A stretch of DNA of 64,000 nucleotides from Lobosporangium transversale (taxonomy: Eukaryota > Mortierellomycota > Mortierellomycetes > Mortierellales > Mortierellaceae), in contig NW_019028994.1 in assembly GCF_002105155.1 (NCBI RefSeq), positions 372,001 through 436,000 of the forward strand. The letters are read 5' to 3'. The position numbers and the translations under genes are program-made. This document shows, piece by piece, positions 56,430-64,000 of this stretch (positions are counted from its first letter, which is position 1; every line of letters starts with the position of its first letter). Under the pieces are notes generated by a model. It was not told the origin of the DNA and did not search any database. It was given only the letters and a program-made list of their open reading frames with translations.

Positions 56430-57230
56430 ACATCCCTGGTTATATATAAGCTTACAGGTGTAAAACGCGGGGCGCAAACCAGCTCTGTGCGGACCACGAT
56501 TTGACTACAAATTTATATGTACCCAACACATGCCCACCACATAGCCAACAGATGGCTGGTGGAGGTGATAATGAGCCAGTAAGTGCGGTTGATACAGAGC
56601 CATGGACAGGACCGCATACAAGCAGACTAGAAGAGCACTTTGCGAAGACATTGAAGCGCCTTATTCGCTCAGTGGGGAGAATATTATCTCACTCAATGAA
56701 GAACGATTGTTGGATTTCGATTTCGATTATGATCATTGCTTGATTGTTACCACATTCATAGATCGATACATTAAAAAGCTTTTATAGATGTTTCGGGGAG
56801 AGACTGATTCCCGGCTATAGGTCCCAAGTATTCTTCTATTCAACTATAGTGCATTGTGCAGGAGTGCAACAAGCGATGTCTGAGGTGGACATAAGGCTAA
56901 CAGTCTTTTTTTTTTTTTTTTTTTTTTTTTTTTCACTACAAGGCCCCTCAAGGCCATGGGATCTATTTTTAAACAAAACGACCGAGGTAGAGGGTATCAG
57001 GCAAATGCCCCATAGTACTAGCAACATGTGTATTTAGGATGTGGTTAAATTGTATGTTGCCAACAGGTAGATTTCGGTGCAACATGGAGCTACAAACAAG
57101 CATGCTCTTTCTCTAGCCACACATGAGGCATCTATTCACACTATGACGACATTGTCAATGTCATCCATTCAAGTTCAAAGATTCTAGCCAAATGGAACAT
57201 TACCAAGGTCCATTAGGGGGGCAGGCTGAG
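56430..57230 (+). pseudogene. Relic X, copy 5
   Basis: Frame 56501-56743 carries NLYVPNTCPPHSQQM, GGGDNEPVSAVDTE and RLEEHF, parallel to copy 2. An overlapping frame from 56602 (EDIEAPYSLSGENIISLNEE and DYDHCLIVTTFIDRYIKK) seems to be the true continuation after a one-base shift. A T run of ~29 at 56907-56932 interrupts the copy before the GIRQMPHSTSNM segment at ~56990. Confidence 0.5.
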
Positions 57231-57551
57231 AAACATTGTTATATTTACGGTAGTAAGCGGTTCAGCCAAAGACTACTGGCTCAAAAACAATCAATGCAAC
57301 GAAGAAGATCAATATGCAGTATAGCGCTGAGGAAAAGTCTAAGATGAAAGAAGTATGCAGGAATATCTAAAAAAAAAAAGGAGCACCTCCCCCTATTGAC
57401 ATTACCAAGTCGAATAGTCTCACAGGCGCCACTAAGTGAATCAATCATTTTGGCCTGCACCACCGTCTCTATACTGGTGTGGTATCCTCCATTTACTGTA
57501 TAACCTTTGTGTTTAAAGGAACAGGCACGCGAGGTCATCACAACAAGGGCA

Positions 57552-57587
<36 letters not shown>

Positions 57588-57697
57588 TTTTATTTACTTA
57601 ATAGAATTCAGAGGTTACAAATATCTGCGTTATGGAAGAATTGCCTTCGAAGCTGAACTGAAGCTGAACTGAGGACTTGGTCTGAACTTTCGACTAT

Positions 57698-58312
57698 TTA
57701 CTCGTCATCTTCGTCATCGTTGTGCTTGTCAACTTCGTCATCGTTGTGCTTGTCATCTTCGTCATCGTCGATGACGGCTTTCAGAAACCTCCACTCCCTG
57801 GTGTAGTCTTCTTGGTCTTCACCCCTAAAAGTAACCCAGTTTGGCTTATTAATATCCTCGTCACGGGAGTTGCCCTCGCTGGCAACAAGTGTCTGGTTGT
57901 AGTACTTTATTGGGTGAGTGAGGATGTATCTGGTCCAAATGTTTTCCCCAACCGAGGTAAAGAACCACTTTCGTCGCTTTTCAATAACACCCAGATGCGC
58001 TCCTGGAAGGATGCCAGGTCTTCCTTCCGAGAGGAATTTTCTCTTATCTGCGTTCTTGTCATAGACTTCAAGGGACACCCTGCCTTTGCCATGGTTGCGA
58101 AGTCGCCACACTTGAAGTTTAGCTTCATCTCTGGGCTCAAGTCTCACGGAGCCAACATTAGCATTTGGGTAAGCAGTGAAGTAGCGGTATGTTCTGGGCA
58201 AGCGGTGCTTTCCTTTGCAAATACGATAGTAGCCGTCAGGGAGCAAAGGCTCCGCAATGGCCACACTAATGATCGCAAGGATCGCAATCAATAAGACGGT
58301 GACTTGGTGCAT
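57698..58312 (-). CDS. Secreted A-family protein A8
   Basis: 204 residues. Signal peptide as in A5, EPLLPDGYYRICKG (a lone cysteine). Divergent in the core: LPRTYRYFTAYPNANVGS, GRPGILPGAHLGVIEKR, RKWFFTSVG, and the third block EWRFLKAV. NQT kept as YNQTLVAS. Tail DDDEDDKHNDDEVDKHNDDEDDE, containing two copies of a DDKHNDDE-type repeat. A second in-frame Met three codons upstream (MNSMHQ) is less likely because of the conserved leader intron acceptor. Confidence 0.86.
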   Translation of the reverse strand: MHQVTVLLIAILAIISVAIAEPLLPDGYYRICKGKHRLPRTYRYFTAYPNANVGSVRLEPRDEAKLQVWRLRNHGKGRVSLEVYDKNADKRKFLSEGRPGILPGAHLGVIEKRRKWFFTSVGENIWTRYILTHPIKYYNQTLVASEGNSRDEDINKPNWVTFRGEDQEDYTREWRFLKAVIDDDEDDKHNDDEVDKHNDDEDDE

Positions 58313-58493
58313 ACTATTCATTAGATATAGGCTTTGTGAGTACAGAGGACTAGATTGAATGGACGCTTTTATGACAAAAGTAATGGTATACGAAATAGGG
58401 TCTAAAAACTTATTCTCACCTTGAGGTAGGTCGACTTGAAGTAGTGGGGCGGATGTGTATGAGGGATAGAGATATGTTGTTGGACAGGGGTAA

Positions 58494-58510
58494 GCTTTGC
58501 TTTTATATAT
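58494..58510 (-). promoter_or_regulatory. A8 core promoter
   Basis: Minus strand reads ATATATAAAAGCAAAGC, as in A1; leader intron donor GTGAGAAT near 58420. Confidence 0.6.
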
Positions 58511-58779
58511 GTTTTTTTTTCCTCATGTGTAATACTGTACGAGGAACCCTTGGCGTAGAGCTGCAATAGCGCGTGGTATGTTACACAAAACACACGGCAT
58601 GCAAAAAGAAATCACGAGTGATGAATGGGCCCTCCTTTCTCTAAATTTAACGCGGCGTTTGTACGGGAAAATGCTGAGGTCACGCAAGATCGACAAATCT
58701 GGCCAATTAATTTGCATTGTTGACATGGCGTCTCTTATTGACATCTACTTTTTTTTTCTGGTCCAAATATCCAACTGAT

Positions 58780-60214
58780 CTGAACGCAAAGACCTCATTG
58801 TTACCGAGAATTGGCTTATTTTTAGACTACGCCGCCTCACCTTAAATATCTGTGCCTCAATAGGTTTCTCTTTTCTTACAGAACTCGTTGGTTGTCGAGA
58901 CCAGTTACTATTTCTAGCTTTTTTTTTCTTCCTATTACTGAGAGGCCACTATCTTATTTATTGACTTGCTTGTCATAGTTGGATGCGATCAGCTTCACAA
59001 GTCGTCATACCATTTAGGCAACAGTGTCAAGTATATAAAGCGAGATCTGTACGGCGTTCTATAAATTGCCAGAAGTTACTAAACGTGGCAATGGTCATAG
59101 TAGAAAATATTGAGAGTTTTTTTTTTATTTATTTTTTTTATAATATTGTTAATATGAGGTGCTCGTTGAGTGTCAGACTACAGATAAAAAAAAAAAGGAA
59201 AATATCCTTAGACTCTCCTAGTGATGTCACCTCTATTTTCTCCCAAGGTAGCACATTTCTACTTGTGTTTATAACAGAAACATTACTTTAAAATGGCTAG
59301 CTCATTTTCAAAAATAAAAATAAAATTTAAAAACCACCATCTTTTGCTAGAAATCAAGGTAAAAGAAGGAGTGCCGCCATGACATTGACCAAGACAGGAA
59401 CAAGAGTGCCATCACCATAGTAGCTTAGACATGAGCTGAGTTTGACTTCATTTTACATGCACCGCCTGAATTCAGGAGAACCTGCACAGACAATCACAGA
59501 CAGGTTTTGCAGGTATACTCAATCATCGATGTATCATGAAAAATGTACTCATTCATGCCTGCAGGAGTGAAGGACAATCCCCATGGCTTTAAAGGAGAGG
59601 ACTATGGACATTCTCACTAAGCCTCCAATGACACCCTGACTTTGGCTGTAGCAGTAATGGTAACCTAGGATTACATCTGCAAGCAAAAAGGAGAGGACTC
59701 CCTTCTTCTTCGGAAAGAACCCCTTTCTTTTTGTACTCGAGTTTCCCAGATGAAAAGGAGCCAGAAAGCTACCTTTATCCTGCTCAGGAGTCGAGTTGGC
59801 TGGGAAGGCTATTAAAACCAGTTGTGGGCCCATAGATCAAAGCAGGTCAGCAGTGCTCGGTAAAATTGCTTACTTTACATCTTGGCGTCCATGTGTTCCT
59901 AGTTACCTCAAGTCATATGTACCAATGCAAATGAAAGTTACAGATAAAGGAGCTTATTGTTTTCAAGTCTTGCTCAGATTCCGCTTTGTAAGACGACCTT
60001 TTTGTATTGTCGCATATTTACTATTTACTCCATGGGAATCCTGTATAATGCACAAAGGGTCTATCTGATCGCTTTATTGCCTTTATGTTCATACTTTCAT
60101 TTCTATTTTTTTTCAAACACTTAATACTATAACAGCAGCGAGACTATCCTCAATATCTAGGACAAGGCCTTTGAGGGTTTCATTTAGTTTCAAAAGGATG
60201 TCAGAGGCTCGCCT
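58780..60214. repeat. A-B spacer between A8 and B7, recent duplicate of 21130-22529
   Basis: Differs from 21130-22529 by only scattered changes over about 1.4 kb. Its right part (59340-60214) equals 50510-51391. No coding content supported. Confidence 0.8.
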
Positions 60215-60712
60215 CTAGTGGACAGGAGTGAAGTTCCAAGGCTGCTTGCCTCTGGGATTGCCATCGGAGAGGAGAGCAATGCGCTTGGGATATACAGTGT
60301 CAGGAGTGACATCGACATTGAGCCACTTGTCATGGACCTTCACTGGGTACACGATCTTGTACTTGCCGTCATCAGCCTTTTCGAGCGTCCACTTCTGGCT
60401 AGTGCCACTAACAGCCAAGTAAGCATACTCCTTGGCACCAGATCGGCTCAATGAGAGGTATCGCTGGTGGTATCCGCGAGGAGAAAGAGTGACCTTGTCA
60501 CCAGCATGGTTACGGAGATACCATTCCTGATAATAGCCAGGAGCTGACAGAGACTCCTGGTAAGTGGCAGGCCAGTACCCGGTGCCTCCTGTTTTAGTGG
60601 TGATATAGCGGTTATCGATGGAGATGCGGTAGTATCCATCAGGGAGAAGCGCAGCCATGGCCACGTTAACGATTGCGAGGGCTGTAGCCAAGAAAGCGAG
60701 TGGTTGATACAT
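60215..60712 (-). CDS. Secreted B-family protein B7
   Basis: 165 residues. Variable sites: M19, D128, L147, a combination not seen in other copies, so a switch lies between codons 128 and 147. Leader type with T-run intron (run of ~38 at 60765-60808, longest of the three). Downstream type as in B5 and B6. TATA at 60996-61008. Confidence 0.88.
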   Translation of the reverse strand: MYQPLAFLATALAIVNVAMAALLPDGYYRISIDNRYITTKTGGTGYWPATYQESLSAPGYYQEWYLRNHAGDKVTLSPRGYHQRYLSLSRSGAKEYAYLAVSGTSQKWTLEKADDGKYKIVYPVKVHDKWLNVDVTPDTVYPKRIALLSDGNPRGKQPWNFTPVH

Positions 60713-60764
60713 CCTATTCATTAGTCGCAGATATAACGAAGCGTTAACAGGGGAGGCAGCCTGC

Positions 60765-60809
<45 letters not shown>

Positions 60810-62041
60810 AAAGCAAAGCAAAGACAATAGAGCAACCTGCTAGCGCAGTACTCAGGAACAGGAGATAAGGCTTACCTGAGAAGGTTGAGTTGAAGAAGTA
60901 GGCTAGAAAAGGAGGTTAAAGAAGTAGGTAAAGCAAGTAGAGTGCAAGAGCTGTGAGTGTTGGTTGATGATTGAGAATTGCTCTGAGGAACCCGTCCCTT
61001 TTATATGGATTTTGTCTTCTTTGTAACGTCTAGATTGACATGACCGCGCAGCCAGCTTTACGTACCTGATAGTTACTCTCAGGGGTTCTAGATGAGTAAG
61101 TACGCGCAGCTCGCAGCTATAGCCAATGAGACTGATGTTCAAAGTGCTTTTGTTCTTTCATGCTTTCCCTCCAACGGCCTACTCTTCCTCCCGATCATGT
61201 ATCTCGCAGATAGGCCATGTTCCATTGATCTAAACGCAGCCACCTCATTGTCTATGGTATGAATTTGCATTTTTATTTTTAGGAGGGCCAATCCATGTGC
61301 CTGTTCTCTTTTTTATTTTTATTTCCTCATACTTTTTACCTTGCCATCCATTGTGTACTTCTAATCACTAGAGTCGCGAAGAGGCCCAGACATAGCCCAT
61401 CATAGGAAGCTGAAGCTTCTCTAATACAACGAAAATATACAAGGACTGAGAAGAGTATAAGCCTTGACCTTAGGAATATGTGAATATCTTGGACTTGAAG
61501 CCTAAATTAGTGGCAATTTACTAAATCAGTCTAGAGTTGGTTCCAGGCCTTTCTTTTTAACGCTCCACATCATAATTGCTGAGAAACGAAACCTATAGAC
61601 TGCAGTAAAATGTCGCAAAGAACGAAGGAAAGGCAGAGTTTTATTAGGCATCAGTCACATGAGCTGATGTTGATAGGCTATGCTTCATTGTCAGTTGGCT
61701 ATATTTGTCTTTGGCACCGCCATTTGCCTCACAAGGCCGCCGCAAAGTCCCTTCCTTCCTGCCAATCAATGAGCAGCAAAGCACACTTGCCCTGGCTGGA
61801 TGGCTTTGAGTGCTTAGAATAACTCGTGCCAACTATGACTCAAGCCATAGATTTTCTCTATGCTAGGAATAAGAAAGGAGATCGTATACATGTACTGTGC
61901 TTTGTACTTATTGAATAAGTCAATACTTTTTTATACGTGCTCATCAAACATGTGCAAGTGATTCAATATCCTGTTTTGAATAGAAGTATACCCGGTCGGG
62001 CCAGTAGTAGCTGTTAACAAAGCGTTACCTTCGGTATATTA
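60713..62041. repeat. B7 upstream region, right edge of the cluster
   Basis: Reverse of 34960-36446 with good similarity up to ~62040 (GTTACCTTCGGTATATTAT), after which sequence is unique. The amplified cluster ends here. Confidence 0.75.
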
Positions 62042-63467
62042 TATCGCATTATATTCTAGTTCAACAGAAGCGGCTGAGGTACAGCCATCCTATCTCTCCG
62101 CAACATGAGACGAGACTTCTCAGATAAATTATTCTTTCGTTGAGCGCTAATACCAGAACAAGCTATTTATATGCATTGGGCATAGACTACGAAGCAACAT
62201 GGCGTGTATCTCAGTACTCAACTGAAGAAAGCAAGCTATTGCATGGTATAAAGGTGTGTAGGGCTATGCTTATGGTTTCTGCAATGTCATCCACTGATAC
62301 ATTCTGTCAATATCCAGATATCATAGGTAAAATCTCAGATATTTTGGCCCTGAGATATCATGGGCGCTAGGCGCGTGCCAGAATTCTGAGCCAATGAACG
62401 GTCCAAGCGTTGGAATCAGGAACAACCGCTAGCGAGTTTGTCAGAGCTCATATCCAATCAAGTTGCAAAGGCCTGTCACACACTTTACTCCATTACATTA
62501 GCGCAAAATCAAGTGATGCTAACATATCCGGGCCGTTTTCTTACTAATAAAATCTTCACAAACCCCTGACTCTAATCCTGATCACAAAGGCAGGAACTGT
62601 ACAACAAACCATGGCCCCTCTGAGTGAACTCAACATTAAGTTTTTATTTATTTATTTGAAAAAATATTTTTCTTTACAATAAGAAGAGTATATACATATG
62701 TATAATATATATATATATACATATATATATATAAATATGGTGGATCTGGGTACTATGGGGACGTGGGAAACCGATGGCAGCTCTCCCTCTTTGTAATCCA
62801 ATCCCTGGCTCACGCGGTCATTATGCATGGATACTCCGAGGCCAATCAACTTGGCCTGCATTCCCACGTCATGGTGCAACCGTACGCTTAAAAGAATTTG
62901 TTGTCCGAAATACAAAGTTCAGAATTTGTGCCCTGAATTCAAGATGTTTGTACTCTGCAAATGATGTGGGTTGGTGTGCATTGGTTCTCTCCTCCAATAA
63001 AACCAAACATTTTATGCGTTTTGTTGATGATAGGCTGGACAATGCCAATGCGGTTGTAAGATTAGTCATGGAATTGAGAAAGCTCCTTCGTTGGCAAGCA
63101 TACAACGCGTCCATTAAACAAAAAGTGTGTCTAGACCAGGGAAGGCAGATCGGAGCATTTGTGGGTTTGTTTGCATGCTAGCAAAGCACACTGAACCGTT
63201 TGTACGGCTGATTCTTGCTTTAATGCATGTATAGATTTAGATGGCCGGCTCTGTGTAGGATGCGGAAAATCTTTTAGGTAACTTTGATTGAAAAAACTAA
63301 TCTTCAGATGGTATTATGCTATCCGCTAATGGGTCATAATACTATAAAAACCAAGGTGGGCTATCCTTAACAACTCTTCTATCTTTTCTTCACGAGTCTC
63401 AACTCTCTTACCTTATCCTTCCTTCCTCCGCTTTTTTTTTTTTTAACAAACAAGCCCATTAGACACC
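62042..63467. other. Unique right flank with one unrecognised frame
   Basis: Contains an AT microsatellite (62698-62740) and a 135-codon plus frame at 62774-63181 (ALPLCNPIPGSRGHYAWILR, later MRFVDDRLDNANAVVRLVME). The minus strand over the same stretch is also largely open, so its reality is doubtful. The promoter of the next gene follows: TATAAAAACC at 63344 and a CT-rich leader with a T run at 63432-63443. Confidence 0.4.
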
Positions 63468-64000
63468 ATGAAAATCACAACTACTCTCTTCTCTCTAGCA
63501 GCCGCAGCCGCAGTCATGTTGCCTTCCGCTGTTGTAGCTGCCAAGAATGCGACAATCAGTGTATTAAGCGACAATGTTTACTTCTTGAGCGAAACATTGT
63601 ACCCTAATTGGGGACAGAGTAAGTGGGGACAATGATCGTTTTGGTCACCTTATGCGACCTTATCGCCAGCTGACATTCATTTTTTTTTTTTTTTTTTTTT
63701 TTAGAAATTAGGGCAGATTTGATTGCAAAAGCGGACTATGTCAAGAATCACGATGTTGTTGTAATTCAAGAATGTTTCGCCAACAATGCTTGCGACGTCC
63801 TTCGTAGTGGCCTTAATTCTCAATGTAAGTGTGTTCTTTTTTACGCAAACTGGAAATATTTCTGTGTATCTCTTTTTATAAGACTAAACTTTTTTTTTTT
63901 TTTTTTTTTTTTTTAAACCGTTCTTCCCAGACCCATATCAAACCCCTACTCTTGGACGAAACAAAAATGGGTGGGATTCTACTTCAGGCGAATACTCTTG
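63468..64000 (+). CDS. Secreted neutral sphingomyelinase C, 5' part (cut by window edge)
   Basis: Three exons are visible: 63468-63618, 63705-63824 and 63931 to the edge, phases consistent, 113 complete codons. A signal peptide (residues ~1-24, LFSLAAAAAVMLPSAVVA) is followed by the start of the endonuclease/exonuclease/phosphatase fold of bacterial-type sphingomyelinases: DNVYFLSETLYPNWGQ carries the first metal-binding Asn, and VVVIQECF carries the metal-binding Glu. The family hydrolyses sphingomyelin or related sphingolipids to ceramide; some bacterial members are haemolysins. Introns of 86 and 106 bp, each ending in a T run (63681-63702, 63891-63914), show it is a settled fungal gene. 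The catalytic His residues lie beyond the window. Confidence 0.85.

Noticed and set aside
62652-62915. Minus frame over the AT microsatellite
   Set aside because: The C-terminal part is pure TA repeat translation; no support for a gene on that strand.

Overview
The window comes from a filamentous fungus. Genes are split by short GT-AG introns, TATA boxes lie upstream, many introns and spacers carry A or T runs of 15-35 bases, and the gene set (RNase H1, KEOPS subunit CGI121, hAT and pogo elements, intron-bearing secreted proteins) is eukaryotic. The style suggests an early-diverging lineage such as Mortierellomycotina; this is inference, since no rRNA or marker locus is present.

Left end (1-5.4 kb): the start of a pogo/CENP-B-like protein cut by the edge, then three intact housekeeping genes: glutathione peroxidase (+), RNase H1 (-) and CGI121 (+).

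Centre (5.4-62.0 kb): an amplified cluster of 15 small secreted, nearly cysteine-free, probably beta-trefoil proteins in two subfamilies: eight A genes (184-248 aa, acidic C-terminal tails) and seven B genes (164-165 aa; one truncated). They sit in a repeating unit of roughly 6.7 kb: A, about 2 kb spacer, B, a fragment of the neighbouring CGI121 gene, and a decayed gene (relic X). The intact CGI121 at the left end is the evident source of the fragments. Order on the + strand: A1 B1 | A2 B2 | A3 B3-truncated | inverted block A4, B4 A5, B5 A6 | A7 B6 | A8 B7. The block from about 26.8 to 47.1 kb is inverted. Flanks and coding parts are shuffled between copies, showing gene conversion.

Mobile DNA in the cluster: a 3.85 kb hAT element with a complete 707-residue transposase but a missing left end, replaced by a perfect palindrome of flanking DNA; a 363 bp pogo-type foldback nested in it; a 725 bp Mutator-like foldback with 9-bp target duplications; a short hAT-related foldback; and two foreign inserts (22.9-26.8 and 53.2-56.2 kb) holding relics, a unique secreted protein and a small zinc-ribbon gene.

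Right end (62.0-64 kb): little is recognisable until an intron-bearing secreted sphingomyelinase C gene that runs off the window. The cluster reads as a fast-evolving arsenal or surface/secreted protein family; its target is not visible from sequence.
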